A stretch of 64,000 nt of DNA from Atopobium sp. (lineage in GTDB: Bacteria > Actinomycetota > Coriobacteriia > Coriobacteriales > Atopobiaceae). Made by a program: the position numbers and the translations under genes. The notes beneath the pieces are model-generated. The model was not told where the DNA came from. It was given only the letters and a program-made list of their open reading frames with translations, and ran no database searches. Location of the stretch: positions 16,004 to 80,003 of the forward strand of contig JAIJTS010000007.1 of NCBI GenBank assembly GCA_022732885.1, read 5' to 3'. This document shows, piece by piece, positions 17,683 through 26,617 of the stretch (position 1 is its first letter; every line of letters starts with the position of its first letter).

Positions 17683-17727
17683 TTGTGTTTGGAACAATTC
17701 TAAGCACTAGGATGAAAGGGGAGTGCT

Positions 17728-19233
17728 GTGGCTGACGAGTCAAAGTATGACATCGTTGCTGCTACTGGTTGTCCAACCGGTATTGCGCACACCTTTATGG
17801 CTAAGGAGGCCCTCGAGAAGGCCGCCGCAGCTAAAGGTCTTACCATTAAGGTTGAAACGCACGGCCAGGTCGGTGTAGAGAACGAGCTCACCGCAGCTGA
17901 AATCAGAAACGCCAAGGCAGTAGTCGTTGCTGCCGATAAGGACGTTCAGTCTGAGCGTTTTGCCGGAAAACCAATGGTAAGTGTTGGTGTTACTGCAGCT
18001 ATTAAGGACGCAGAGGGTCTTATCGACCGCGCTCTTGTTGCTCAGCCTGAGGGCGAGCTTGCAGAGGCTGATGATGCTCCAGTCTCAAGTACCATTGAGA
18101 AAGAGTCTGTAGGTCACATCATCTACAAGCACCTTATGAATGGTGTCAGCCACATGCTGGTCTTTGTTGTTGCTGGTGGTGTTCTTACCGCAGTTTCATT
18201 CCTCTGGGGTATCACTTCCTTCAGCTCCACCCAACCTGACTACAACAGCTTTGCTGCAATGCTCAAGATTATCGGTGGCATTGCAATGGGTCTTATGGTT
18301 CCAGTTCTTTCTGCTTACATTGCTGAGTCTATCGGCAAGCGTCCTGCCCTGGTTCCTGGTTTTGTTGCAGGTATGATTGCTATCCAGGGTCTTCCAATTA
18401 ACCCTCATACCGGCATGATTGATGCTGGTGGCGCTGGCGTTGGCTTTGGCTTTTTAGGTGGCATTGTTGGCGGCTTCCTTGCTGGTTATGTCATCGTTGG
18501 TCTTGAGAAGCTTCTTGCTGGTCTTCCAAAGAACCTTGATGGCCTGAAGGCAATCTTCCTGTACCCATTGCTTTCCACCACCATTGTTGGCCTGGTTATG
18601 CTGGGAATCTCTGGTCCTATGGCAGCAATTAACACTGGCATGATGAACTTCTTGCGCGGTTTGTCTGCTTCTGGTCCAATTATCCTTGGTCTTGCAATTG
18701 GTTGCATGGCCGCATTCGACATGGGCGGCCCAGTCAACAAGGCAGCTTACGTTACCGGCACCGCTCTTCTGACTGAGGCTCTTGCAGCTGGTGTTGGTAC
18801 CCCAACGTATAATTTTGGCACCAACTTTATGGCTGCAGTTTCCGCTGCTTGTATTGTTCCTCCACTGATTACCACCTTTGCTGTTATTGTTGGTAAGAAG
18901 TACTTCACCAAGTCTGATTTCAATGCAGGCCTGGTTAACTTTATTCTTGGTTGCACCCACATTACCGAGGGCGCAATTCCATTCATGACCAAGAACATTT
19001 GGCCTGTCATGCCTATCATGATGATTGGTTCTTCTATCGGTGCTATTCTGACCCTGCTCTTTGGTGTCCACGATCCAGCACCTCACGGTGGCTTCCTGGT
19101 TCTTCCAGTTGTCGATGGCGGCCTTAAGTGGGTTCTCGCTATTCTCATTGGCGCTGTTGTCGGTGGCATTCTCTTTGTTGCCTTCAAAGCATATGAGTAT
19201 CGCAAGAACAACAACAAGATTGTTGAGGACTAA
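17728..19233 (+). CDS. fruA: PTS fructose transporter EIIBC
   Basis: 501 residues. An EIIB-fructose domain at about 5-100 has the phospho-Cys in VAATGCPTGIAHTFMA (Cys about 15). An acidic linker (about 110-130) joins it to the EIIC membrane domain (about 135-495), with GGPVNKAAY and GCTHITEGAIPF typical of fructose EIIC. It imports fructose with phosphorylation at C1. No EIIA domain is fused and none lies nearby, so EIIA and HPr must come from elsewhere. Start GTG 17728 with AAAGGGGAG upstream. fruK follows after a hairpin. Confidence 0.93.
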   Translation: MADESKYDIVAATGCPTGIAHTFMAKEALEKAAAAKGLTIKVETHGQVGVENELTAAEIRNAKAVVVAADKDVQSERFAGKPMVSVGVTAAIKDAEGLIDRALVAQPEGELAEADDAPVSSTIEKESVGHIIYKHLMNGVSHMLVFVVAGGVLTAVSFLWGITSFSSTQPDYNSFAAMLKIIGGIAMGLMVPVLSAYIAESIGKRPALVPGFVAGMIAIQGLPINPHTGMIDAGGAGVGFGFLGGIVGGFLAGYVIVGLEKLLAGLPKNLDGLKAIFLYPLLSTTIVGLVMLGISGPMAAINTGMMNFLRGLSASGPIILGLAIGCMAAFDMGGPVNKAAYVTGTALLTEALAAGVGTPTYNFGTNFMAAVSAACIVPPLITTFAVIVGKKYFTKSDFNAGLVNFILGCTHITEGAIPFMTKNIWPVMPIMMIGSSIGAILTLLFGVHDPAPHGGFLVLPVVDGGLKWVLAILIGAVVGGILFVAFKAYEYRKNNNKIVED

Positions 19234-19307
19234 GCGCGCTTAGTCACGTTTGAGTTTTAGCCTAGATTTTACGTACAAATCAGACGCGAACTCAGATAAT
19301 CGAAGTA

Positions 19308-19347
19308 AAATATGGACTCGGCGTTCTCGTCGAGTCCATATTTGTTT
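19308..19347 (+). terminator. Hairpin between fruA and fruK
   Basis: TATGGACTCG (19311-19320) pairs perfectly with CGAGTCCATA (19331-19340), flanked by A- and T-rich bases, and ends about 15 nt before the fruK start. It could cut fruK transcription partially, or protect the fruA 3' end. Confidence 0.65.
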
Positions 19348-19361
19348 CAGAGGGAGCTTTA

Positions 19362-20279
19362 ATGATTTACACGCTTACCACTAACCCCGCAATCGACATG
19401 AATGTCAACTCGGGAGTTCCTTCTTATACGCACGTCAATCGTACAACTGATGCTGTTTACACGCCAAACGGTAAGGGACTTAACGTCTCGTTTACACTTG
19501 CTCACTACGGCGTTAACTCCACTATTCTGGGCTTTTTTGGTGGCTTCTCGGGTAACTACATTGTCGAAGAGGCATCTAAGATTTGCACTGTCAAGCCCGT
19601 GTGGATTGACGGTATTACCCGCGTCAACATCTTTGTTACCACTCCAGAAGGAGAGCTCAAGTTTCCTAATGCAGGCGCTCCCGTTATTCGCTCCAAGCAA
19701 AAGGAGATGCTTGAGCTTCTGCGCAATGCTCCCAATCTGGATGTACTGGTGGTTTCTGGTTCGCTTTCCCCTGAGATGGACCCAAGCTTCTACGATGAGC
19801 TCTTTGATCTTTGCCATGAGCGTGGCGCTGAGTTGGTTCTGGATATTTCTCATAAGCATCTGGCAGAACTTGTCGAGAAAAAACCACTGCTCATTAAGCC
19901 AAACGACGAAGAAGTAGCAGAGATTTTTGGTGCCGACGTCCATAACGAGGCCGACGTTCTTCTGGCTCTTCACCAGATTCATGAGCGTGGAGCAAAGAAT
20001 ATCTTGCTGACACTGGGTGGCGAGGGTGCGTACTTCTTTAATGGAGAGCATGTTTGGCATGCAAACGCAGCGCAGGTAGAGGTACTTTCGACAGCCTGCG
20101 CGGGCGATTCAACGCTGGCAAGCTTTATGTCAATTTGGCTTGATGATCAAACGGCCGTAAAGAAAGCCTTGACACGCGCGATGGCCACCGGCGGAAACGT
20201 TGCTATGAGCGCAGGTTTAGGTGACTTTGCCCTGGTCGAGAAGATTGCGGAGTCCATTCATGTTGAGCTGGTGGAGTAA
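19362..20279 (+). CDS. fruK: 1-phosphofructokinase (PfkB family)
   Basis: 305 residues. Phosphorylates fructose-1-phosphate to fructose-1,6-bisphosphate with ATP. PfkB features are TTNPAIDMNV at the start, NGKGLNVSFTLAHYG, VVSGSLSPEM near residue 128, KPNDEEVAEIFG, and the catalytic loop STACAGDSTLASF with the Asp base near residue 246. GAGGGAGC precedes the ATG. It sits directly after fruA, which makes fructose-1-phosphate, so the two form a complete uptake-and-entry unit. Confidence 0.92.
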   Translation: MIYTLTTNPAIDMNVNSGVPSYTHVNRTTDAVYTPNGKGLNVSFTLAHYGVNSTILGFFGGFSGNYIVEEASKICTVKPVWIDGITRVNIFVTTPEGELKFPNAGAPVIRSKQKEMLELLRNAPNLDVLVVSGSLSPEMDPSFYDELFDLCHERGAELVLDISHKHLAELVEKKPLLIKPNDEEVAEIFGADVHNEADVLLALHQIHERGAKNILLTLGGEGAYFFNGEHVWHANAAQVEVLSTACAGDSTLASFMSIWLDDQTAVKKALTRAMATGGNVAMSAGLGDFALVEKIAESIHVELVE

Positions 20280-20444
20280 ACGTGAGAGTTGCCAGGTTGG
20301 CTGGACGGATTTGAATTTTTCAACACACAGTATGCATAAGTCTTTCTATATGCAAAATAAGTCTTTTCTCGTCTTCTAATTTCATGTAACGTATAAGGGC
20401 TAATGTGATAATTAGGTTTTAAACCTCAAAAGAAGGAGAGTGCA

Positions 20445-21242
20445 ATGTCCGGACACTCTAAGTGGGCCACAACCAAGCACAAGAAAGCAGCTATCGACGC
20501 TAAGCGTTCCTCGCTGTTCTCTAAGCTTTCCCGCAACATTACTGTTGCAGCAAAGATGGGTGGCGACCCAAATCCGGACAACAACGCTAGCTTGTCTGCC
20601 GCTGTTGCCCGTGCTCGCATGGTTTCCATGCCTAACGCAAAGATTCAGGCCGCTATCGATAAGGCATTTGGCGCAGGTGCTGATGCTGCCGTTTACGAGG
20701 AGATCGTTTACGAGGGATACGGTCCTGCAGGCGTCGCAGTTTACGTTGACTGCCTAACTGACAACAAGAACCGTACCGCAGCAGATGTTCGCTCCGCATT
20801 TACTCACTCTGGTGGCAACCTTGGAACCGCTGGTTCTGTTGCGTTCCAGTTTGAGCGCAAGGGCTCCATTGCAGTTGACAAGGTTATTGTCTCTGAGGAG
20901 AAGAAGGTTGCTGACCGCGAGAATGCTGTCGATGAGGATGAGTTCATGATGGCAGTTGCTGAGGCTGGCGGAAACGATTACGAGGATGCTGGCGATCAGT
21001 GGATTGTTTGGACTGCATATGACAAGATGCAGGACGTCCAGAAGGGTCTTGAGGCTCAGGGTATTGAGGTAAAGGGTTCTGAGCTTACCATGGTTCCAAC
21101 CACCCCAACTGACGTTTCTGTTTCTGACGCAAAGAAGGTTCAGCGCCTCATCGATAAGCTTGACGAGCTTGATGACGTTCAGAACGTCTACAGCACCATG
21201 AACATCACCGACGAGATTGCTGCTGCCCTCGAGGAGGAGTAA
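20445..21242 (+). CDS. yebC: YebC/PmpR-family (TACO1-like) protein
   Basis: 265 residues, a little longer than the usual 240-250. The N terminus SGHSKWATTKHKKAAIDAKR and VARARMVSMPNAKIQAAIDK near residues 50-70 are diagnostic, followed by EIVYEGYGPAGVAVYVDCLT and GGNLGTAGSVAFQFERKG. Members have been described as regulators and more recently as translation factors acting at proline stretches. AAGGAGAG precedes the ATG. A monocistronic gene with its own terminator. Confidence 0.93.
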   Translation: MSGHSKWATTKHKKAAIDAKRSSLFSKLSRNITVAAKMGGDPNPDNNASLSAAVARARMVSMPNAKIQAAIDKAFGAGADAAVYEEIVYEGYGPAGVAVYVDCLTDNKNRTAADVRSAFTHSGGNLGTAGSVAFQFERKGSIAVDKVIVSEEKKVADRENAVDEDEFMMAVAEAGGNDYEDAGDQWIVWTAYDKMQDVQKGLEAQGIEVKGSELTMVPTTPTDVSVSDAKKVQRLIDKLDELDDVQNVYSTMNITDEIAAALEEE

Positions 21243-21320
21243 GCATTCTGGTTTGTTAAGCGCACCTGTGTGTAAAAGCGCAAAAAGCGTAACTACCGGA
21301 TGCTCAAAAAATGCACTTCA

Positions 21321-21346
21321 AAGCCCCGCCTTTGGTGGGGCTTTTT
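21321..21346 (+). terminator. Rho-independent terminator after yebC
   Basis: AAGCCCCGCC pairs with GGTGGGGCTT around TTT, followed by TTTTTG. Confidence 0.85.
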
Positions 21347-21500
21347 GTGTGAGTGCCGTTATAAGGGCAAATATTTTTGCATCTTGGTGGTTAAAACTTT
21401 GATGCGCTATTTGCTGAGCGAGAAAATCGATGGATCGCAGCAGTTGAAACGAGGGGCTAAAAGCCAAATCTCATCGATGATGTATATCGATGCAGAAACC

Positions 21501-22265
21501 CTAGAGGCTTATGCGGACAATCTTGCGTACACCGGCAGCTTCAAGAGCTTTTACCTGTGCAATTGGTGCAGATTCATCCGTCATAAGAACATCGACATCG
21601 GAAGGCAATCCGTATTGGAAACTGGAGCTAACTCCTAGCTTGCTAGAGTCAGCTAATACAATGTGCTGCTCAGAATGTTTAAGCATCAGCGAGTTTACAC
21701 GCATCTCGTTTGAAACCAGTGTAGTAAGACCGCGCTCAGTGGAAATTCCCGAGCAGCCTAAAATGCACTTTGCAGCGCGAATCTGGTTAATTGAAGCAAG
21801 TGCAAAATCTCCAGTCATAGATTTTTTAGCTGGTCGAACTTCTCCGCCTGTAACCAAAACGGTCATTGATGGGGGATAGTCAGCTGCCAGCACGCTGCCG
21901 TTATTGGTAACAACGGTGATGTTTTCAGCAGTGATGAATTCCAGGACTTTAATAGCAGTTGAACTAGTGTTAATAAAGACTGTATCACCGTCTTTAATTA
22001 GTTTTGCTGCAGCTTGAGCAAGCTTAAACTTTGCAGTGATTTGGTTAGAACTTAACCCTGTGGAAAGTGGATCTTGCAGTGTGGCCATGCCATAGCTTCG
22101 AGAAATAAGTCCTTGAGCTTCAAGCTCATCAAGGTCTCGACGAATGGTAAGGGAAGAAACTTTAAACCTATCAGCAAGATCACTGACAGAAACCTGTCGG
22201 CATTGTTCAAGAAGACTCATGATTGAACTTCTGCGTGATGCTACAAATGAACGACTTGTGGCCAT
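21501..22265 (-). CDS. DeoR-family repressor, likely of the ascorbate-type operon
   Basis: 254 residues from the ATG at 22265 (GGGGAA upstream; the longer frame to 22325 has no ribosome site). The DeoR HTH is at about 10-60 with VSDLADRFKVSSLTIRRDLD and ELEAQGLISRSYG. The rest is the sugar-phosphate-binding DeoRC domain with GDTVFINTSSTA, VLVTGGEVR, KCILGCSGIS and VLADSSKLG. Such proteins release DNA on binding a phosphorylated sugar. It diverges from the ascorbate-type PTS operon, and repeated 23-bp sites in the gap are candidate targets, so it most likely represses that operon. Confidence 0.88.
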   Translation of the reverse strand: MATSRSFVASRRSSIMSLLEQCRQVSVSDLADRFKVSSLTIRRDLDELEAQGLISRSYGMATLQDPLSTGLSSNQITAKFKLAQAAAKLIKDGDTVFINTSSTAIKVLEFITAENITVVTNNGSVLAADYPPSMTVLVTGGEVRPAKKSMTGDFALASINQIRAAKCILGCSGISTERGLTTLVSNEMRVNSLMLKHSEQHIVLADSSKLGVSSSFQYGLPSDVDVLMTDESAPIAQVKALEAAGVRKIVRISL

Positions 22266-22547
22266 GAATTCCCCAATGACACTCAAATTACGTATGTATT
22301 CATAGAAATAGTTGAAATTTTCCAATTACACGCTGATAAAACTCAATTGCTTGTGGGAAAAGAGTTTTCTGTGACTTGGCTTTACTATTTCTACAGTTAA
22401 AAGCCTTATATAACTGTATATTATATAAGTTATTTAATTAGTTCAGTCATGCGAGAAACATTGTACAAATTGTTAGTTCTTTTTGAGCAGTCTATACACA
22501 ATTTCACAAAAGTTTTTCAGCAAGACGTTAGGTATCTTATCCTAATT

Positions 22548-22566
22548 GATGAACGTTTTGAATACT
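22548..22566 (+). promoter_or_regulatory. Weaker third copy of the operator-like site
   Basis: TGATGAACGTTTTGAATAC matches the first 17 positions of the 23-bp site, read TGTTGAACGTTTAGAAC, at about 14 places. It is farther upstream than the two clear copies and may be a distal operator. Confidence 0.4.
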
Positions 22567-22682
22567 TAAACGGATATTATCTAACGGTCAACGGTTTTTA
22601 TGACGTAAATCCCTAAAGTGAACATAGATATGTATTGCTAAACTCTTAGCTTTAGTTATACTAACATTATCGATTCGATTGG

Positions 22683-22705
22683 TGAAACGTTCTAAACGTT
22701 CAACA
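22683..22705 (-). promoter_or_regulatory. Operator-like site 1 (inverted copy)
   Basis: Read on the minus strand it is TGTTGAACGTTTAGAACG followed by TTTCA. It matches site 2 in TGTTGAA, AGAAC and the final CA, but lies in the opposite orientation. The centre is 78 bp from that of site 2. Confidence 0.5.
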
Positions 22706-22760
22706 AATAGGAAAATTTGCTGCAAGGCGTATTAATTGTCATATAAATTATTTTTCTAAT

Positions 22761-22783
22761 TGTTGAAGCGTTCAGAACATTCA
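22761..22783 (+). promoter_or_regulatory. Operator-like site 2
   Basis: Starts TGTTGAAGCGTTCAGAAC and ends ATTCA. It lies about 40 nt before the -10-like TATAGT, a position suited to blocking RNA polymerase or contacting it. Confidence 0.5.
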
Positions 22784-22879
22784 GATTTTTCTCATTAACC
22801 GATGTGTTCTTGTGAGCTCTTGTTATAGTCCAACACAAGGAGAAAATTCACAGTAGTCTACTGGAGAGGAGAGAATCGC

Positions 22880-23338
22880 ATGTTACTTCGCGATATTTAC
22901 GAGCAGAAGCATTATGCATTCGTAAAAACCCCTATGACTTGGGAAGAGTCAATTAGAGAGTGCTGCAAACCACTGGAGGCTGACGGTACAGTTAATCCAG
23001 AGTATGCAGACGATATTATTGAATGCCTGAAAAAGTTTGGACCTTATATTGTTATTGTTCCAAACGTTGCAATGCCACATTCTACTGCTCGTATTGGCTC
23101 AAATGGTAAGACTGCTATTGGCTTTATGCACTCTGATATTCCTGTTAGCTTTGAGGATGGCGATGAAGAGAAGCAGGTTAAAACCTTCTTTACTCTAAGC
23201 GCAACTGATCAGGAAGCACATCTTAAGAATATGCAGATGCTCGTTCAGGTTCTTATGAACGAAGAGGTTCTTGAGCGTCTTAAAAATATTCAGTCTCCAG
23301 AAGAGCTTTTGGAAATTGATAAGCTTATCACTGAGTAA
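22880..23338 (+). CDS. ulaC: PTS EIIA, ascorbate (UlaC)-type
   Basis: 152 residues, a single-domain PTS EIIA of the mannitol/fructose/ascorbate fold. The phospho-His is in PNVAMPHSTAR (His about 67). HMSDIPVSF-like sequence (FMHSDIPVSFEDG) and FTLSATDQEAHLKNMQMLVQ follow the family. It takes phosphate from HPr and passes it to the EIIB encoded at 25104. GGAGAGGAG precedes the ATG. It is the first gene of the operon, unlike the enterobacterial order where the IIC gene leads. Confidence 0.88.
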   Translation: MLLRDIYEQKHYAFVKTPMTWEESIRECCKPLEADGTVNPEYADDIIECLKKFGPYIVIVPNVAMPHSTARIGSNGKTAIGFMHSDIPVSFEDGDEEKQVKTFFTLSATDQEAHLKNMQMLVQVLMNEEVLERLKNIQSPEELLEIDKLITE

Positions 23339-23428
23339 ACACGCTCGTTTGAGCACATTGTTGAGGATTTCCTTTTGTAGTGTGGGCTGCAGAAGGTAAG
23401 TATGTAGGACCCTTTGAAAGGGGTATTA

Positions 23429-24940
23429 ATGGATATTGTTCTTGGTATTTGGAAATGGTTTGCGAGCAACTTCTTGACTCAGCCAGCCTATTTCATCGGT
23501 TTGATTGTTGCTATTGGCTACATTCTTCTTAAGAAGAAGTGGTACGACGTACTTGCTGGCTTCCTTAAGGCAGTCATTGGTTATCAGATCCTCCTGGTTG
23601 GTTCCGGCGGCTTGGTAACTGCATTCCGTCCAGTTCTTGTTGGACTTCAGGCTCGCTTCAACCTTTCTGCAATGGTCATTGACCCATACTTTGGCCAGAA
23701 CGCAGTACAGGCAGGCATGGAGTCATCTAACGCTCCTGAGTTTATCGCAGGTCGTTCCTTCTCCTCCGTTATGCTTCTTCTGCTCTTCGCTTTCATTCTG
23801 AACATTGTTCTGGTTGCTTTTAAGAAGCAGACTAAGCTTCGTGCAATCTTTACTACTGGTCACGTCCAGGTTCAGCAGGCAGCAACTGCATTTTGGCTTA
23901 TCCTCTTCTGCTTCCCACAGCTTAACGACGTTACCATCCTTGCAGTTATGACCGTTCTTCTCGGCCTTTACTGGGCAGTTGGCTCCAACCTTTGTATTGG
24001 ACCTACCCAGGACCTCACTGATGGTGCTGGTCTTACCATTGCTCACCAGCAGATGTTTGGTGTTTACTGCGCATCTAAGGCTTCCGAGTGGCTCTCCAAG
24101 CACTCTAAGAAGGAGTCCAAGCGCATCGAGGACATTGAGCTCCCAGGCTTCCTGAAGATCTTCAATGAGAACCTTGTTGCAACTGCAATTCTCATGACAG
24201 CATTCTTTGGCGTCATCCTTGCTGTTCTTGGTCAGGACTTCCTGCTTGAGCACAAGTTTATGAAGCCAGGTCAGGATTTCTTCTTCTACATCATGACCAC
24301 TTCCTTCCAGTTTGCTGTTTACCTCTCCATCCTGCAGCTTGGTGTCCGTACCTTTGTTACTGAGCTCACCAACTCCTTCCAGGGTATTTCTAACAAGCTC
24401 CTCAAGGGTTCTGTCCCAGGCGTTGACTGCGCAGTTACTTACGGCTTTGGTTCTCCAAACGCAGTAACCCTTGGCTTCCTTATGGGCGCTGCTGGTCAGT
24501 TCCTGGCAATTGCAGCCCTCCTGCTTCTGAAGTCTCCAGTTATTGTTATTGCAGGCTTCGTTCCACTGTTCTTCGATAACGCTACTATCGGCGTTTACGC
24601 AAACAACAAGGGCGGCCTCCGTGCAGTTCTTATCATGCCTTTCATCTCTGGTCTTCTCCAGGTCTTTGGTTCAGCTCTTATCGCTGGCTGGGTTGGCATG
24701 GCAGCATACGGTGGATACCTTGGCATGTGGGACTGGGCAGTTGTCTGGCCAATCATGACCGGCGTCATGAAGTTCCTGTCTTATGCAGGTCTTGCAATTG
24801 CTGTTATTGCTCTTATTGCAATTCCACAGCTTCAGTACCGTGCAAACAAAGACACGTACTTTATGGAGGTTGAGGATTACCAGAAGTGCAAGGAAATCCG
24901 TGCACAGAAGGCCGCCGCAGCTAGTGCGGAAAGCAAGTAG
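23429..24940 (+). CDS. ulaA: PTS EIIC, ascorbate-type permease
   Basis: 503 residues, an AG-superfamily (UlaA/SgaT) transporter with about 11 hydrophobic helices. Family blocks are FLTQPAYFIGLIVAIGYILL near residue 15, GYQILLVGSGGLV near 55, DPYFGQNAVQAG near 90 and VPLFFDNATIGVYAN in the last third. It carries L-ascorbate or a related acid sugar coupled to phosphorylation. I chose the ATG at 23429 with AAAGGGG upstream over a TTG at 23414. Its 3' end is followed by a hairpin before the EIIB gene. Confidence 0.92.
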   Translation: MDIVLGIWKWFASNFLTQPAYFIGLIVAIGYILLKKKWYDVLAGFLKAVIGYQILLVGSGGLVTAFRPVLVGLQARFNLSAMVIDPYFGQNAVQAGMESSNAPEFIAGRSFSSVMLLLLFAFILNIVLVAFKKQTKLRAIFTTGHVQVQQAATAFWLILFCFPQLNDVTILAVMTVLLGLYWAVGSNLCIGPTQDLTDGAGLTIAHQQMFGVYCASKASEWLSKHSKKESKRIEDIELPGFLKIFNENLVATAILMTAFFGVILAVLGQDFLLEHKFMKPGQDFFFYIMTTSFQFAVYLSILQLGVRTFVTELTNSFQGISNKLLKGSVPGVDCAVTYGFGSPNAVTLGFLMGAAGQFLAIAALLLLKSPVIVIAGFVPLFFDNATIGVYANNKGGLRAVLIMPFISGLLQVFGSALIAGWVGMAAYGGYLGMWDWAVVWPIMTGVMKFLSYAGLAIAVIALIAIPQLQYRANKDTYFMEVEDYQKCKEIRAQKAAAASAESK

Positions 24941-24953
24941 CCTCGTTCTTCTT

Positions 24954-24982
24954 ACCCTGAGCAGACTTCATCTGCTCAGGGT
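24954..24982 (+). terminator. Hairpin between the EIIC and EIIB genes
   Basis: ACCCTGAGCAGA pairs perfectly with TCTGCTCAGGGT around a 5-nt loop. The following TTATTACTAA is a poor T-tract, so it may stabilise the upstream mRNA or attenuate, not fully stop, transcription. Confidence 0.6.
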
Positions 24983-25103
24983 TATTACTAATATTCGGCA
25001 CATTGTTCGATGCAGTATTTGCTTTATGAGCGATCTACATAGTGTCCAAATGGGTATATACACAATGTGTTTGTAATCAGCTTATTTGATTGAAGGAGTC
25101 AAC

Positions 25104-25412
25104 ATGAACGCAAAGATTTTGGTTGCATGTGCTAACGGTGCTGGTACCTCTCTAATGATGAAGATGACCGCCGAGCGTGTTACTCAGAAGCTCAACATGG
25201 GCGTTGAAAAGATTCATCACTGTGCTCTTTCTGAAGGCGTAAGCTCTGCTCGTCAGTACGATATTGTTTTTGCACCTCTTAACTTCCTCAACATGTACGA
25301 TGATGCTGCTAAGGCTGGCGTCACTGTCATTGGTCTGCGCAACGTTCTTTCTGACGCAGAGATGGAAGAGAAGCTTAAGGAAACTGGCGCTGCAGAGAAG
25401 TTTTCCGCATAG
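25104..25412 (+). CDS. ulaB: PTS EIIB, ascorbate-type
   Basis: 102 residues. The N-terminal ILVACANGAGTSLMMKM carries the phospho-Cys (about residue 9) in the loop typical of lactitol/galactitol/ascorbate EIIB. It passes phosphate from EIIA to the sugar held by EIIC. I chose the ATG at 25104, with GAAGGAG upstream. Placed after the EIIC gene and before an unrecognised gene. Confidence 0.9.
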   Translation: MNAKILVACANGAGTSLMMKMTAERVTQKLNMGVEKIHHCALSEGVSSARQYDIVFAPLNFLNMYDDAAKAGVTVIGLRNVLSDAEMEEKLKETGAAEKFSA

Positions 25413-25441
25413 TTCAGCTTTCTAAAGAATCGAGCACTTTA

Positions 25442-26497
25442 ATGACTTTTGAAAAGAAAATTCTTGCCGAGATGCCTAAGTGCTATGCACTTGGTATGTT
25501 TGAGGGAGAAGATACGCCAAGCTTTTTAGCTGCTGTCGAGAAGGATGGTCCAATCCGTCGCTTTACGCTTGATGGTGAGCCTCTAGAGACTGTTGCTCCA
25601 GGCCCTGGCGGAGTCATGACCATTACACAGGTCCCTGGCAGGAAAGATCAGTTCCTTGCAACCCGTAAGTTCTTCTCGCCAAACTTTGGTGGAGATGACG
25701 CGGCAATTGCATCCTATACCAAGCAGGCAGACGGTTCGTGGTCTGAGCAGATTCTTTGCGATCTTCCTTACGTTCACCGTTTTGGCATCCTGAAGGCTGC
25801 CGACGGTCAGCTTTGGGTTCTTGCTTGTTCTATCAAGAGCGGAGCTGAGACGGGCGTCAAGGACGATTGGCGCACCCCAGGTGCTGTTTGGGCTGCTCCT
25901 CTGAGTGATAACCTTGAGCAGTACACGTCAGACAACCAGCTTAAGCTGACTTGTGTTGCTAACTATCAGGTTCAAAACCACGGTTTCTGGACTGCACCTG
26001 ATAAATCCTATGCTTTGATTTCAACCGCTGCTGGCGTGTTTAGATATGTGCCACCAACAACTCCTGAGGGTACTTGGGATGTCACCTGCCTTCTTGTCCA
26101 GCCAACAAGTGATATTGTTGCTACAGACTTTGACGGCGACGGCAAACTGGAGATTCTTACATTCTCCAAGTTCCACGGTGATACGTTGGCTATTTGGCAC
26201 GAAGGCCAGACTCGCGATCGCTACGAGCAGGTTTGGTGTGACCCACAAAAGCGCAGCTTCCTTCATGCGCTGTGGTCAGCAGACCTTAATGGCGAGAAGT
26301 GCGCTGTTATTGGCAACCGCAAAGATGGTCGCGATTTGTTGCTTGTTAGATACGTTGACGGTCAGTACACCGTAGACGTTATCGACCACGACCTCGGACC
26401 AGCAAACTGCATGGTGTATAGGCATGACGGCAGTGATTACATTGTTGCTGCATATCGTGAGACAGACCAGCTAGCTCTCTACAAAGTAGTGGAGTAG
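25442..26497 (+). CDS. Unrecognised beta-propeller-like protein of the ascorbate-type operon
   Basis: 351 residues, no named family recognised. The chain is beta-rich with repeated short strands ending in charged turns. One segment, VATDFDGDGKLEILTFS near residue 225, has the Asp-rich calcium-type loop of FG-GAP/VCBS blades; SADLNGEKCAVIGNRKDGRD is a weaker copy. There is no signal peptide, so it should be cytosolic. This layout suggests a single propeller, a fold that hosts sugar lactonases and epimerases. It starts 29 nt after the EIIB gene, inside the operon, so a role in acid-sugar breakdown is likely. The GGCGAGAA word at 26291-26298 reads GEK here. Confidence 0.75.
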   Translation: MTFEKKILAEMPKCYALGMFEGEDTPSFLAAVEKDGPIRRFTLDGEPLETVAPGPGGVMTITQVPGRKDQFLATRKFFSPNFGGDDAAIASYTKQADGSWSEQILCDLPYVHRFGILKAADGQLWVLACSIKSGAETGVKDDWRTPGAVWAAPLSDNLEQYTSDNQLKLTCVANYQVQNHGFWTAPDKSYALISTAAGVFRYVPPTTPEGTWDVTCLLVQPTSDIVATDFDGDGKLEILTFSKFHGDTLAIWHEGQTRDRYEQVWCDPQKRSFLHALWSADLNGEKCAVIGNRKDGRDLLLVRYVDGQYTVDVIDHDLGPANCMVYRHDGSDYIVAAYRETDQLALYKVVE

Positions 26498-26617
26498 GGC
26501 TGCGTCAGCATCAGTGCTTAAGCTAGTTTCTGTGTATGCAGAAACGTCCCTAGCACCGTTCAGTTTACCTACATATACACCCAAGTACTAGTCCTCTGTA
26601 TTAGAAAGGAGCGCGTA

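Larger units (their letters stand above)
22266..22879. promoter_or_regulatory. 614-nt divergent control region of the ascorbate-type operon
   Basis: No gene is seen. The region is AT-rich and holds a perfect 9-bp inverted repeat, CTTATATAA and TTATATAAG, with a 7-nt spacer (22405-22429) near the DeoR gene. It also holds two clear operator-like copies and one weaker one (listed separately), and a -10-like TATAGT at 22824-22829 about 50 nt before the EIIA start. The gap is far longer than others here, consistent with several regulators, such as DeoR plus catabolite control. Confidence 0.6.
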
